Notes: generated from the letters alone by a model not told the origin. Positions 53,792-63,773 are shown, counted from the stretch's first letter. The stretch: 64,000 bases of DNA from Sphingobium yanoikuyae (GCF_013001025.1 NZ_CP053021.1:2001501-2065500), one strand, 5' to 3'. Numbers and translations are program-made.

Positions 53792-56376
53792 GCCTTGGCG
53801 GTCTCCGCCTTCTTCTTGGCCGGGGCCTTCTTGGCTGCGGGCTTCTTTTCGCCCGCTTCCTTCTTCGCCGCCGGCTTCTTGGCGGCCGCCTTCTTCGCCG
53901 ATGCCTTCTTGCCCTTCTTGGCCGGGGCCGCCGCTGCACGCGCGTCGATCAGCTGGGCCGCCTCCTCCAGGGTCAGCGCGTCCTGCTCGATCGTCTTGGG
54001 CAGGGTCGCGTTGGTCGTGCCGTCAGTGACATAGGGGCCATAGCGGCCCGCCATCAGCTTGATCTCCGCCTCGGTGCGCGGATGCTTGCCCAGCACCTTC
54101 AATGGCTCCCGCGACGATCCGCCACGCCCGCCCTTGTTCGCCGCATCGGCGAGCTTGGCGACGGCCATGTTCATGCCCACCTCGAAAATCTCGGCGGTCG
54201 AGGACAGGCGGCCATATTTGCCGTCATGCAGCAGATAGGGACCGAAGCGGCCGATATTGGCAACGATCGGCAGCCCGGTTTCCGGGTGCAGGCCGACCTC
54301 GCGCGGCAGGCTCAGCAGCTTGATCGCCCAGTCGAGCGTCATCTCGCCATCGGGCAGATCCTTGGGGATCGACCCGCGCTTGGCTTCCTTGCCCTCGCCC
54401 ATCTCGATATAGGGGCCGAAACGGCCGGACTTCTTGACGATGTCCTGCCCGGTCTCGGGATGCTGGCCCAGGATTTCGGGACCGGTATCGGCGCCATCGC
54501 TGCCGCCGGGCTGGCCGAACTTGCGGGTATATTTGCACTCGGGATAGTTGGAGCAGGCGATGAACGCACCGAAGCGTCCACCACGCAGCGACAGCTGGCC
54601 ATCGGCGCAGAGCGGGCAGGCGCGCGGATTGCTGCCGTCCGCCTTAGGCGGGAACAGCATCGGCTCCAGGAACTTGTCCAGCTCGGCCGTGATGTCGGAC
54701 GGCTTCTGCTCCATGATCTCGGCGGTCTTGGGCTTGAAGTCCTTCCAGAAGGCTTCGAGCACTTCCTGCCACTGGGCGCGGCCGCCGGAAATCTCGTCCA
54801 GCTCGTCTTCCAGGCCGGCAGTGAAATCATAAGAGACATAGCGCTCGAAGAAGCGCTCCAGGAAGGCCGTGACAAGCCGCCCGCTCTCCTCGGCGAAGAA
54901 GCGGTTCTTCTCGACGCGGACATAGTCGCGGTCCTTCAGAACCTGCAGCGTCGAGGCATAGGTAGACGGGCGACCGATGCCCAGCTCTTCCAGCTTCTTC
55001 ACCAGCGAGGCTTCGGAATAGCGCGGCGGCGGCTGGGTGAAATGCTGTTCGGCGCTCACCTTCTTCTTGGCCGGCGCGTCGCCTTCGCTCAGGCGCGGCA
55101 GCAGCTTGCTGTCGTCATCCTCGGCATCGTCGCGACCTTCTTCGTAAAGGGCGAGGAAACCGGGGAAGATCACCACCTGACCGGTGGCGCGCAACGTATG
55201 GCTGCCGCTGCCGTCGACCATGTCGATGGTGGTGCGCTCCAGCCGGGCTGACGCCATCTGGCTCGCCAGCGCGCGCTTGAAGATCAGGTCGTAAAGGCGC
55301 GCATGATCGCCGCCGCCGACCTTGTCGCGATGGAATTCGGTCGGGCGGATGGCTTCGTGCGCTTCCTGCGCATTCTTGGCCTTGGTCTGATACTGGCGTG
55401 GCTTTTCGGGCAGATAGCCGCCGTCATAGCGCTCCGCGATCGCCTTGCGCGCGGCGGAGATGGCGCTGCCGTCCATCTGCACGCCGTCGGTACGCATATA
55501 GGTGATCGCGCCGTCCTCGTAGAGCTGCTGCGCGATCCGCATCGTGTGGCTGGCCGAGAAGCCCAGCTTGCGCGCGGCTTCCTGCTGCAGGGTCGAGGTG
55601 GTGAAGGGCGGCGGGGGATTGCGGGTGAGCGGCTTCGTCTCGACCTTGTCGACGGTGAAGCGCCCGGCCTCCACGTCCGCCTTAGCGGCCATGGCATCGC
55701 CTTCCTTGCCGATGGTCAGGCGGTCGATCTTCTCGCCCTTCCAGCGGACCAGGCGCGCGGTGAAGCCCTGCCCGCCCTGCTCCATCTCGGCCGAGATCGA
55801 CCAATATTCCTGCGGCACGAAGCTTTCGATCTCGCGCTCGCGCTCCACCACCAGGCGCAGCGCGACCGATTGGACGCGGCCGGCCGACTTGGCGCCGGGC
55901 AGCTTGCGCCACAGCACCGGCGACAGGGTGAAGCCCACCAGATAGTCGAGCGCCCGGCGCGCCCGATAGGCGTCGATCAGATCCTCGTCCAGCGCGCGCG
56001 GCTTGGCCATCGCGTCCAGCACCGCCGCCTTGGTGATGGCGTTGAACGTCACCCGGTCGACCGTCTGCGGCAGCGCCTTCTTGGCGCGCAGCACTTCCTG
56101 CACATGCCAGCTGATCGCTTCCCCTTCGCGATCAGGGTCAGTCGCCAGGATCAATCGCGTGGCCTTCTTCGCCTCGTCGGCGATGGCCTTGAGCTGCTTG
56201 CCCTTGTCGCCATAATTTTCCCACGACATGGCAAAGCCATTGTCGGGATCGACCGACCCGTCCTTGGGCGGCAGGTCGCGGATATGGCCGTAGCTGGCCA
56301 GGACATGGAAATCCCCGCCCAGATATTTCTCGATGGTCTTCGCCTTGGCCGGCGATTCGACAATGACAAGTTGCAT
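53788..56376 (-). CDS. topA: DNA topoisomerase I
   Basis: 862 residues. Relaxes negative supercoils. Toprim motifs are VIVESPAKAKTIEKYL and DPDREGEA (about 80-87), the active tyrosine is Tyr 293 in ITYMRTDG, and SAGRVQSVALRLV is the conserved helical block. The C-terminal part holds one Cys4 zinc finger (CPLC...CSNYPEC) and then repeated GRFGPY-type modules (about 660-800), ending in a long Lys/Ala/Pro tail. The start is ATG 56376. It is preceded by the FHA gene and then dprA and plsY on the same strand. Confidence 0.97.
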   Translation of the reverse strand: MQLVIVESPAKAKTIEKYLGGDFHVLASYGHIRDLPPKDGSVDPDNGFAMSWENYGDKGKQLKAIADEAKKATRLILATDPDREGEAISWHVQEVLRAKKALPQTVDRVTFNAITKAAVLDAMAKPRALDEDLIDAYRARRALDYLVGFTLSPVLWRKLPGAKSAGRVQSVALRLVVEREREIESFVPQEYWSISAEMEQGGQGFTARLVRWKGEKIDRLTIGKEGDAMAAKADVEAGRFTVDKVETKPLTRNPPPPFTTSTLQQEAARKLGFSASHTMRIAQQLYEDGAITYMRTDGVQMDGSAISAARKAIAERYDGGYLPEKPRQYQTKAKNAQEAHEAIRPTEFHRDKVGGGDHARLYDLIFKRALASQMASARLERTTIDMVDGSGSHTLRATGQVVIFPGFLALYEEGRDDAEDDDSKLLPRLSEGDAPAKKKVSAEQHFTQPPPRYSEASLVKKLEELGIGRPSTYASTLQVLKDRDYVRVEKNRFFAEESGRLVTAFLERFFERYVSYDFTAGLEDELDEISGGRAQWQEVLEAFWKDFKPKTAEIMEQKPSDITAELDKFLEPMLFPPKADGSNPRACPLCADGQLSLRGGRFGAFIACSNYPECKYTRKFGQPGGSDGADTGPEILGQHPETGQDIVKKSGRFGPYIEMGEGKEAKRGSIPKDLPDGEMTLDWAIKLLSLPREVGLHPETGLPIVANIGRFGPYLLHDGKYGRLSSTAEIFEVGMNMAVAKLADAANKGGRGGSSREPLKVLGKHPRTEAEIKLMAGRYGPYVTDGTTNATLPKTIEQDALTLEEAAQLIDARAAAAPAKKGKKASAKKAAAKKPAAKKEAGEKKPAAKKAPAKKKAETAKA

Positions 56377-56471
56377 TCAGGCCCCGGTTTGGAAGTCTCT
56401 CACGTATACGCGCGAGTTTGATCGAGTGACCTAACGAAGGTCAACAGCGGACACGCTTGGCGCGAGCTAGC

Positions 56472-56999
56472 TCATTTGATCAGGCTAGAACAATGGACTT
56501 TCTGGAAACGAAGAACATAATCTCCAACGACCACAGTGTCGCCGTCATCCAGCTCCACGCTGCCGCCCGCCCTCACCTCTCGTCCATTCACATGCACACC
56601 GTTGGTTGAGCAATAATCTTCAAGAAACACATGCTCCCCCTCCGATATCAAGCCACAATGGAAGCGAGATATGTCATCAGCGCTCAACATCAGATCATTC
56701 CCTGGATCCCGTCCGATTGTAACCCTCGAATTCAGCGCAACAAAAAGGACTATTCCTTTATGCACGACCCTTTCAGGTGGCTCGCTTTGAATTTTTAATA
56801 TTCCTACAGCAAAGCGTCTTTGCGCCCCTTGGGAAGTATTCGGATCCAGCAACAAGCGTGTAATTTCTATCGCGATCTCGCCCCTACGTTTGCGATTCTC
56901 CTTGCTCACCGTCCGATAGGCAACAAAAATGCTGGCGCAGGCAGCGATCAGCGCTGCCGAAAGTGTTCCCCATATCGGCAATGCTATCAATTCTAACAT
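56472..56999 (-). CDS. Membrane-anchored FHA-domain protein
   Basis: 175 residues. One N-terminal helix (about 5-27) is followed by a basic linker (SKENRKRRGEIAIEITRLLLD), and a C-terminal FHA domain (about 80-170) with GRDPGNDLML, SRFHCGLISEGEHVFLED and STNGVHVNGREV, the phosphothreonine-binding signature. Orientation suggests a cytoplasmic FHA. The start follows directly on the dprA stop (TAA then ATG). Base composition is visibly less GC-rich than that of dprA and topA, so it may have been acquired. It interrupts the usual dprA-topA neighbourhood. A partner kinase is not present in the window. Confidence 0.85.
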   Translation of the reverse strand: MLELIALPIWGTLSAALIAACASIFVAYRTVSKENRKRRGEIAIEITRLLLDPNTSQGAQRRFAVGILKIQSEPPERVVHKGIVLFVALNSRVTIGRDPGNDLMLSADDISRFHCGLISEGEHVFLEDYCSTNGVHVNGREVRAGGSVELDDGDTVVVGDYVLRFQKVHCSSLIK

Positions 57000-58082
57000 T
57001 TAGCTTACACTCACTTTCCCACCCGCCTGCCGTTCCAGCCCGCCCGCCAGCTCCAGTTCCAGCAGCACCGTCTGCACGATAGCGGGCGACAGGCCGGACA
57101 GGCGGATGACCTCATCCACCGCCACCGCGACCGGCCCCAGCAGCGCGATCACTGCCGCGCGATCGGCGTCGGCGACATCGCTCGACACCGGCTGGCCGAT
57201 AAAGTCGAAGCTGCCCTGCCGCACCATGCGGGGATCAAGCCCGCCGACCGCCTCCAATATATCATCGGCATTCTGCACCAATGTCGCACCCTCGCGGATC
57301 AGCAGGTTGCAGCCCTGGGCGCGCGGGTCGAGCGGCGATCCCGGCACCGCCATCACCTCGCGCCCCGCCTCGGTCGCCAGCCTTGCGGTGATCAGCGACC
57401 CGGATTTGGGTGCCGCCTCCACCACCACCGTGCCCAGCGCAAGGCCAGCGATGATCCGGTTGCGCGCCGGGAAATGCCGGGCGAGCGGCTGGGTGCCGGG
57501 CGGATGCTCGGTCACCAGCAGGCCACGTTTCGCCACATCTTCCTGCAAGGCGGCATTTTCGGGCGGGAAGCCGATGTCGATGCCGCTGGCGATCACGCCG
57601 ATCGTGCCGCTGTCGATCGATCCGCGATGCGCTTCGGTATCGATGCCGCGCGCCAGGCCGGACACGACCACCGCGCCCCGTTCACCCAGCTGCTGCGCCA
57701 ATATCCGGGCAAAGCGGCAGGCGGCCGCCGACGCGTTGCGCGCGCCGACCATGGCGATGCACGGCCGCGCCGCGATCGCGGCATCGCCCCGGATGATGAG
57801 CGCGGGCGGCGCGCCCTCCATCTCGGCCAGCAGCGCGGGATAGTCGGCATCGCCCATCAGCAGATAGCGGGCGCCGATCGCGCGGGTCGCGGAAATCTCC
57901 CGCTCGATCGCGGCAGCATCGGCCACCCGCGCCTCGCCCCCACCGCGCGCGGCGAGCATGGGAATGGCGCGCAGCGCCTCGGCCGCGCTGCCGAAGCGCG
58001 CGAGCAACTGGCGGTAGCTGACGGGGCCGATCCGGGGGGATCGGATCAGGCGGAGACGGTCGAACCGCTCCTGCCCGCTCAC
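57000..58082 (-). CDS. dprA: DNA-processing protein DprA
   Basis: 360 residues. Loads RecA on single-stranded DNA during natural transformation and protects incoming DNA. The Rossmann-like core is visible: GARNASAAACRFARILAQQLGERGAVVVSGLARGID, then GSGTIGVIASG, HFPARNRIIAGL, and a winged-helix-like tail (EVIRLSGLSPAIVQTVLLELELAG). The start is GTG at 58082, overlapping the plsY stop by three bases; a longer reading upstream would run through plsY in another frame. The short N-terminal SAM-like part is preserved. Confidence 0.93.
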   Translation of the reverse strand: MSGQERFDRLRLIRSPRIGPVSYRQLLARFGSAAEALRAIPMLAARGGGEARVADAAAIEREISATRAIGARYLLMGDADYPALLAEMEGAPPALIIRGDAAIAARPCIAMVGARNASAAACRFARILAQQLGERGAVVVSGLARGIDTEAHRGSIDSGTIGVIASGIDIGFPPENAALQEDVAKRGLLVTEHPPGTQPLARHFPARNRIIAGLALGTVVVEAAPKSGSLITARLATEAGREVMAVPGSPLDPRAQGCNLLIREGATLVQNADDILEAVGGLDPRMVRQGSFDFIGQPVSSDVADADRAAVIALLGPVAVAVDEVIRLSGLSPAIVQTVLLELELAGGLERQAGGKVSVS

Positions 58083-58693
58083 TCGGTGGCGGCTTTCTGC
58101 TTGGAACTGCCGACCTTGGGCTCCTCGCCCTTTATCAGCCGGGCGATATTGGCACGGTGCCGCCACAGCACGATCAGCGCGAGCGCCAGGCTGACCGGCA
58201 CCAGATCGATCCGGCCAAAGGCGAACATGGCGATCGGTGCGCTGACTGCGGCCGACATGCCGCCGACCGACGACCATTTGGTGCCGAACAGCGCCCCCAG
58301 CCACACGACCGCAAAGACGATGCCGGCCGGCCAGTACATGGCCGTCACCACACCCATCATCGTCGCCACGCCCTTGCCACCGGCAAAGCGCAGCCAGACG
58401 GGGTAGCAATGGCCGATGAATGCCATGGCGCCCGCCATCGGCCCGCCACCATCCACCAGCGCCGCGCCGATCAACACCGCCGCCGCACCCTTGAGCAGGT
58501 CGAGCAGCAGGGTCGCCGCCGCCAGCCCCTTGCGCCCGGTGCGCAGGACATTGGTCGCGCCGATATTGCCCGACCCGATCTGGCGCAGGTCGCCAGCGCC
58601 GGTGAAGCGCGTCAGCAGCAGGCCAAAGGGGATCGAGCCGAGCATATAGCCCAGCACCAGAACAAAAGCGGGAAGCAGCCAGGGAGGTGTCAT
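58079..58693 (-). CDS. plsY: Acyl-phosphate glycerol-3-phosphate acyltransferase
   Basis: 204 residues. Integral inner-membrane enzyme that acylates glycerol-3-phosphate from acyl-phosphate, the first step of phospholipid synthesis. About five helices are predicted, and the three conserved motifs are seen: GSIPFG, GSGNIGATNVLRTG and HCYPVWLRFAGGKGVAT. The start at 58693 puts the first helix at the N-terminus; an upstream reading of 32 more residues lacks support. It heads the plsY-dprA-FHA-topA unit. Confidence 0.93.
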   Translation of the reverse strand: MTPPWLLPAFVLVLGYMLGSIPFGLLLTRFTGAGDLRQIGSGNIGATNVLRTGRKGLAAATLLLDLLKGAAAVLIGAALVDGGGPMAGAMAFIGHCYPVWLRFAGGKGVATMMGVVTAMYWPAGIVFAVVWLGALFGTKWSSVGGMSAAVSAPIAMFAFGRIDLVPVSLALALIVLWRHRANIARLIKGEEPKVGSSKQKAATE

Positions 58694-58861
58694 GAAATTC
58701 GCCGATAAAGCGTTTTCAAAGCAGGTGGAACAACTGCTGGCTCGGAAAACGCGGTACATCAAAAGATCAGAACGGGACAGCCGATGCAATCGGCCGGCCT
58801 GTTCTGATTGTTGCGCGTGACCATAGCGTGACAGGCGCGGGGGGCAATGGGCAGTATCGGC

Positions 58862-59404
58862 TTACCGCACCCGTGCGGGATTGCCGACCACGGTTGCGCC
58901 GGCCGGCACGTCGCGCGTCACCACGCTGCCCGCACCGATCAGCGCATCGTCGCCGATCGTCACGCCAGGCAGGATGATCGCGCCGCCGCCGATCCACACA
59001 TTGCGGCCGATGGTGATCGGCACGCCCCATTCGATGCCGGTGGCACGCTCGGCCGGATCGCGCGGATGATCGGCGGTCAATATCTGCACCCCGGTGCCGA
59101 TCTGCGTGCCGTCGCCGATGGTCACCGGCACGACGTCCAGGATGACGCAGTTGAAGTTCAGGAACACGCCCGCGCCCAGGAAGATATTGAAGCCATAGTC
59201 GCAGTGGAAGGGCGACCGGATCGTCGATCCCGCCCCCAGCGCGCCCAGCCGCTCGCGCAGCAATTCCTCGCGCTCGGGCGGCAGGGTCGCGTTGAAACGC
59301 TGCATCCACGCCGCTGCGGCCAGCTGGTCCGCGATGATTTCCGGATCGCTCGCATGATAGGGCTCACCCGCGATCATCTTCTGTTTCATGCTGGGCTGCG
59401 TCAT
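58862..59404 (-). CDS. maa: Maltose/galactoside-type O-acetyltransferase (left-handed beta-helix)
   Basis: 180 residues. An N-terminal Mac domain (about 8-60, with MIAGEPYHASDPEI) is followed by hexapeptide repeats (about 75-180: GDGTQIGTGVQIL, IGRNVWIGGGAIILPGVTIGDDALIGAGSVV) typical of maltose or nodulation-type O-acetyltransferases. The catalytic His lies in ILTADHPRD. The start at 59404 has GGAG six bases ahead; the preceding ATG (59407) is too close. The gene is divergent from murI across about 100 bases. Confidence 0.9.
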   Translation of the reverse strand: MTQPSMKQKMIAGEPYHASDPEIIADQLAAAAWMQRFNATLPPEREELLRERLGALGAGSTIRSPFHCDYGFNIFLGAGVFLNFNCVILDVVPVTIGDGTQIGTGVQILTADHPRDPAERATGIEWGVPITIGRNVWIGGGAIILPGVTIGDDALIGAGSVVTRDVPAGATVVGNPARVR

Positions 59405-59503
59405 CATTCTCTCCTTCGATCGGCCCGCGAGGTGGCAGCGACCGGCCCGCTTTGCAAGCACCGGGCGTTGACACTCCCGCCCCATGCCGCGACACAGGCG
59501 CGC

Positions 59504-60307
59504 ATGACGGTCGCACCAGACGCTCCCATCCTTTTCTTCGATTCCGGCGTGGGGGGCCTGTCCATCCTCGCCCCGGCCCGCGCCGCCTTGCCGAACGCCC
59601 CGGTCGTCTATGCCGCCGACAGCGCCGGCTTCCCCTATGGCACCAAGAGCGAGGCGGAGATCGCCGCGCGCGTGCCCGCCCTGCTCGGTCGGCTGGTGGA
59701 GCGCTATCGCCCGCGCCTCGCCGTCATCGCCTGCAACACCGCCTCGACCATCGCCCTGCCGCATGTCCGCGCCGCGCTCGACATTCCGGTGGTCGGCACC
59801 GTCCCGGCGATCAAGCCGGCGGCGCTATTGTCCAAAAGCCGGGTGTTCGGCGTGCTGGGCACCAATGCCACCGTGCGCCAGCCCTATGTCGACCGACTTG
59901 CCGCCGAACATGGCGCCGACTGCACCGTGCTGCGCCATGGCAGCGCCGCGCTGGTGCAACTGGCCGAGGCGAAGCTGCGCGGCGAAACGCTCGATCCCGC
60001 CATCGCCCGCGACGCACTGGCGGGGCTTCTCGATCAGCCGGGTGGCGATCGGATGGACATGGTCGTCCTCGCCTGCACCCATTTTCCGCTAGTGGAACAA
60101 GAACTTGCCGCCGCCGCGCCGCATCCGATGGGCTTCGTCCATGGCGGCGAAGGGATAGCCCGGCGCATCGCCTTCCTGACCGAAGGACAGCCCTGGCCGG
60201 ATGCGCCCTCGCCCGGCATCGCCGTCTTCACCCGCGTCGATGACAAGGTCGAGGCGCTGCGCGACGCGCTGGCCAGCTATGGCCTTGATCGCATCGACGC
60301 GCTCTGA
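59504..60307 (+). CDS. murI: Glutamate racemase
   Basis: 267 residues. Makes D-glutamate for peptidoglycan with two catalytic cysteines in ACNTAST and VLACTHFPLVE. FFDSGVGGLSIL and ADSAGFPYGTKSE are the family N-terminal motifs. The start at 59504 is chosen because the family begins just before FFDSGVGG; a longer in-frame reading runs antisense through the acetyltransferase gene. The gene ends 183 bases before hemA. With alr it gives the window both D-amino-acid racemases for the wall. Confidence 0.95.
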   Translation: MTVAPDAPILFFDSGVGGLSILAPARAALPNAPVVYAADSAGFPYGTKSEAEIAARVPALLGRLVERYRPRLAVIACNTASTIALPHVRAALDIPVVGTVPAIKPAALLSKSRVFGVLGTNATVRQPYVDRLAAEHGADCTVLRHGSAALVQLAEAKLRGETLDPAIARDALAGLLDQPGGDRMDMVVLACTHFPLVEQELAAAAPHPMGFVHGGEGIARRIAFLTEGQPWPDAPSPGIAVFTRVDDKVEALRDALASYGLDRIDAL

Positions 60308-60490
60308 CCCTAGGGGGTAGGCCATTTGTCCAATGGCAAAGCGTTTCGATCACACTGATAGGGAATCTGCGTATCGTTGCGAGCGGTTATCGCTGGCAAT
60401 GGCAGGCGCGCGCAGGTAAATGCACTCCTCAGGCAGAGGATGGCGCGACCATAGAAGAACCGGCGCGCGAGCAACGGGAAGAACGGCGTA

Positions 60491-61717
60491 GTGAATTACA
60501 AGCATATCTTTTCGCAGGCGATCGACCGGCTCCACAGCGAGGGCCGCTATCGCGTGTTCATCGACATCCTGCGTAACAAGGGCGCGTTCCCCAATGCCCG
60601 CTGCTTCCACGGCCATAACGGCCCGAAGCCGATCACCGTCTGGTGCTCGAACGATTATCTCGCCATGGGCCAGCATCCCAAGGTGGTCGCCGCCATGGAG
60701 GAAGCGCTCCATGATGTCGGCGCTGGATCGGGCGGCACCCGCAATATCGGCGGCAACACCCATTATCATGTCGACCTGGAGGCGGAACTCGCCGATCTGC
60801 ATGGCAAGGAAGCGGCCCTGCTCTTCACCTCGGGCTATGTCTCGAACGAAGCGACGCTCTCGACCCTCGCCAAGATCCTGCCGGGCTGCATCATCTTTTC
60901 GGACGAGCTGAACCACGCCTCGATGATCGCGGGCATCCGCAATTCGGGCTGCGAAAAGCGCGTCTTCCGTCACAATGATCTCGATCATCTGCGCGAACTT
61001 CTCGCCGCCGAGGATCCCGAGGCGCCCAAGCTGATCGCCTTCGAAAGCGTCTACTCGATGGACGGCGACGTGGCGCCGATCGCGGAAATCTGCGACCTGG
61101 CCGACGAGTTCAACGCGCTCACCTATCTCGACGAAGTCCATGCCGTGGGCATGTATGGTGCGCGCGGCGGCGGCATTTCGGAGCGCGACGATGTCGCGCA
61201 TCGCCTGACCATCATCGAAGGCACGCTGGGCAAGGCATTCGGCGTGATGGGCGGCTATATCGCCGCCGACCAGATGATCGTCGACGTGATCCGCAGCTAT
61301 GCGCCCGGCTTCATCTTCACCACCTCGCTCTCGCCCGTGCTGGTCGCCGGCGTGCTGGCGAGCGTGCGGCACCTGAAGGGCTCCAGCGCCGAGCGCGAAG
61401 GCCAGCAGGCATCCGCCGCCAAGCTCAAGCAGTTGATGCGCGACGCGGGCCTGCCGGTTATGAACTCGGTCACCCATATCGTGCCGCTGATGGTGGGCGA
61501 TCCGGTCAAGGCCAAGCGGATCAGCGACATCCTGCTCGCCGAATATGGCGCCTATGTGCAGCCGATCAACTATCCGACCGTGCCGCGCGGCACCGAACGT
61601 CTGCGCTTCACGCCTGGCCCGGCCCATAATGAAGAGATGATGCGCGACCTGGTGTCGGCGCTGGTCGAAATCTGGGATCGGCTGGAACTGGAACTGCTGG
61701 AACGCCAGGCAGCCTGA
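60491..61717 (+). CDS. hemA: 5-aminolevulinate synthase
   Basis: 408 residues. PLP enzyme that joins glycine and succinyl-CoA to 5-aminolevulinate, the Shemin route to haem used by alphaproteobacteria. The PLP lysine is in [33 protein letters not shown] is the substrate loop, and [10 protein letters not shown] holds the aspartate that contacts the cofactor. The start is GTG at 60491 (then NYKHIFSQ), with GGGAAG at a long distance ahead. A hairpin follows the stop. It draws on succinyl-CoA, which the propionate operon also produces. Confidence 0.96.
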   Translation: MNYKHIFSQAIDRLHSEGRYRVFIDILRNKGAFPNARCFHGHNGPKPITVWCSNDYLAMGQHPKVVAAMEEALHDVGAGSGGTRNIGGNTHYHVDLEAELADLHGKEAALLFTSGYVSNEATLSTLAKILPGCIIFSDELNHASMIAGIRNSGCEKRVFRHNDLDHLRELLAAEDPEAPKLIAFESVYSMDGDVAPIAEICDLADEFNALTYLDEVHAVGMYGARGGGISERDDVAHRLTIIEGTLGKAFGVMGGYIAADQMIVDVIRSYAPGFIFTTSLSPVLVAGVLASVRHLKGSSAEREGQQASAAKLKQLMRDAGLPVMNSVTHIVPLMVGDPVKAKRISDILLAEYGAYVQPINYPTVPRGTERLRFTPGPAHNEEMMRDLVSALVEIWDRLELELLERQAA

Positions 61718-61719
61718 CC

Positions 61720-61759
61720 GGACAGGAACGGGGCGGCCGATCGCAGCGCCGCCCTGTCC
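61720..61759 (+). terminator. Bulged hairpin after hemA
   Basis: GGGCGGC (61731) pairs with GCCGCCC (61748), and GGACA (61720) with TGTCC (61755) across a bulge. It lies just after the hemA stop. No T-run follows, so this is a weak terminator call. Confidence 0.45.
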
Positions 61760-61908
61760 TATCCGCGCAAAAGCCGCTATGATGAGCCAGGTCGGAGCCA
61801 TCCGCCCCGACGCCCGTCCCGCAACAAGATGTCCTACATTGGATATCAAATGTCACAATGTGCGGGAAATATGCGAAGTTAAGCGCAGCCTTTCCTACAA
61901 ATCCAACA

Positions 61909-62553
61909 TCAGACCCGGATCAGCCCGCCCCTGACCGCATAGCCGCGATAGAGCGTCCGGACATGGGGGAAGCCGCCCATATCCTGTGCCAGTCGGTTGA
62001 TCGCGCCGTTGAGTTCGCGCCGGGGCGAGACGTGGAACCGCTCCAGCCAGCCGAACAGCGCCCGCTTCCAGAGCGTCGGCAATTCCTCCTGCTGGCCGAA
62101 ATCCACGATCTCCAGCTTGCCGCCCGGCGCCACGCAGCGCACCGCCTGGACCAGCGCCATTTCCCATTCGGGGATCATCGACAGCGCATAGCTGATGAAC
62201 ACCCGCTCGAAGCTCGCCCGGCCGAACAGCGCCTGCGGATCAAAGCCGCAGGCATCGCCCTGCGCCAGCGTCACCCGATCCGCCATGCCCGCCTTCGCGA
62301 CCGAAGCCCGCGCGGTGCCCAGCATCGCATCGCTGATATCGACGCCATAGAGCCGCGCCTTGGGCCAGGCCTTGCCCACCGCGATCAGGTTGCGGCCAGT
62401 GCCGCAGCCAATCTCCAGCACAGCGCCGCCGGCCGGCGGATCGAGATCGGCGATCAGCCCGTCGCGGCCGAGCAGATAATATTTGCGGGTCAGGTCATAA
62501 ATGTGCCGCTGGTAGCGATAGACCCCGTCCATCAGCTGCCCATGACCACTCAT
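61909..62553 (-). CDS. btaB: BtaB-type SAM methyltransferase (betaine lipid synthesis)
   Basis: 214 residues. SAM-binding fold with the glycine-rich motif LEIGCGTGRNL (about 45-55), the acidic VDISDAM, and CVAPGGKLEIVDFG. In known BtaB proteins this enzyme adds three methyl groups to diacylglycerylhomoserine to make the betaine lipid DGTS. It follows btaA with a 4-base overlap (ATGA), which strongly supports the BtaAB assignment over an unrelated methyltransferase. The start at 62553 is inside that overlap. Confidence 0.88.
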   Translation of the reverse strand: MSGHGQLMDGVYRYQRHIYDLTRKYYLLGRDGLIADLDPPAGGAVLEIGCGTGRNLIAVGKAWPKARLYGVDISDAMLGTARASVAKAGMADRVTLAQGDACGFDPQALFGRASFERVFISYALSMIPEWEMALVQAVRCVAPGGKLEIVDFGQQEELPTLWKRALFGWLERFHVSPRRELNGAINRLAQDMGGFPHVRTLYRGYAVRGGLIRV

Positions 62554-63773
62554 GCGTCGGTGCCCTTCAGCACATAGAGATGCACGCCGCCATAGATGGC
62601 CGAGCGGTCGCGCGCGGTATAATCGCGCGAGGCTTCGGCGCGATAGTCCCAATGGGCCAGCACATCGTCGGCGACCCGGCCGGGCAGGATGCTCGGTTCG
62701 CCGGCGGTGCGGAACAGCACGCGGGCGCCGGGCTTGGCCGTCCGCGTGATCTGCGCCCAGAGCGCGTTCAACTGTTCGTCATCCATCCAGTCCTGCGCAT
62801 CGAGCAGGATGTAGCGATCACACGATGCGGCCGGCTGGCTGGTCAGGAAGTCGGTGAAGTTGATATGCCGGACATCGACCCGTTCGGCCCGGTCGCGCAC
62901 CGCACGATGATTGGCCGCCTGCAGATAGGGCGGCAACGGCCCTTCGCCGCCTGCATAGCCACGACCGAACGCCTGCACGGCGAAATAATTGTCCTTCAGG
63001 TCGAAGTCGCAGGCCAGTTTCTTCAGCCGCGCCTTCAGCACATTGTCCATCCGGTCGTCGCCGGCCAGCGCCTCGAACTGCGCGGGCGGGATGCCCAGGC
63101 CGAAGAGCGAAGCGGGCTGGCTGGTCAGCCAGCGGACAAAGCCCTTGTCGAAGATCGGCGCCAGTTCGCGCTCGAAGATCGCCAGTTGCTCCTCGCGGCT
63201 CTGCGCGTCCAGCATCCGCTTGGGGTTCACGCCATGCAGCCGGGCCAGCAGATGGGCTGCGCCGATGAAACGGCCAAGCAGGCCATGCCTGTAGATGCCC
63301 CGCGCAAAGCCACCGATACGGCGGCGACCGGTCATGTCGCGGCCTTCCCAATAGCGGCGCGTCGCCTCATCCAGACGCGGCGCCACGATCTCGCGATAGG
63401 CGGCGATGTTCGCCTTGTCGTCCGCCCGCGCGAAGAAGCGATGGAAGGCGGCATGATCGGGCAGCGTCTGCGCCGCCATCAGCTTCAGCCGGTTGAGCGC
63501 GATATGGGCGGTGTTGAGGTCGACCGCCGTGATCTTCGCCGGATCGGCGGTCAGGTAGGACAGGACATTGCAGCCGCCCGACGCGATCGTCACCACATGA
63601 CTGTCGGGCGTGATCGCCAGCGCTTCCATGTCGACCGCCGGGTCTTCCCAGATCTGGGCATAGACCAGGCCGCGGAAGGCGAAGGTGAAGGCGCGTTCCA
63701 GCAGCCCCTGCTTCGACAGATGGCGGTGACGATGCACCGCGTTGGTGACTTTCTTGTGGGCCGATGCGGCCAT
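62550..63773 (-). CDS. btaA: BtaA: SAM:diacylglycerol 3-amino-3-carboxypropyltransferase
   Basis: 407 residues of the DUF3419/BtaA family. It transfers the 3-amino-3-carboxypropyl group of SAM to diacylglycerol, the first step of betaine lipid synthesis. Family blocks are FRGLVYAQIWEDPAVDMEAL, TIASGGCNVLSYL, FDKGFVRWLT, LFGLGIPPAQFEAL and YILLDAQDWM. The start at 63773 has GAGGAG seven bases ahead; a longer reading to 63902 runs into the regulatory region. It is coupled to btaB. Three 11-base-spaced GTCAT-like repeats lie 62-90 bases ahead, which suggests phosphate control. Confidence 0.92.
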   Translation of the reverse strand: MAASAHKKVTNAVHRHRHLSKQGLLERAFTFAFRGLVYAQIWEDPAVDMEALAITPDSHVVTIASGGCNVLSYLTADPAKITAVDLNTAHIALNRLKLMAAQTLPDHAAFHRFFARADDKANIAAYREIVAPRLDEATRRYWEGRDMTGRRRIGGFARGIYRHGLLGRFIGAAHLLARLHGVNPKRMLDAQSREEQLAIFERELAPIFDKGFVRWLTSQPASLFGLGIPPAQFEALAGDDRMDNVLKARLKKLACDFDLKDNYFAVQAFGRGYAGGEGPLPPYLQAANHRAVRDRAERVDVRHINFTDFLTSQPAASCDRYILLDAQDWMDDEQLNALWAQITRTAKPGARVLFRTAGEPSILPGRVADDVLAHWDYRAEASRDYTARDRSAIYGGVHLYVLKGTDA

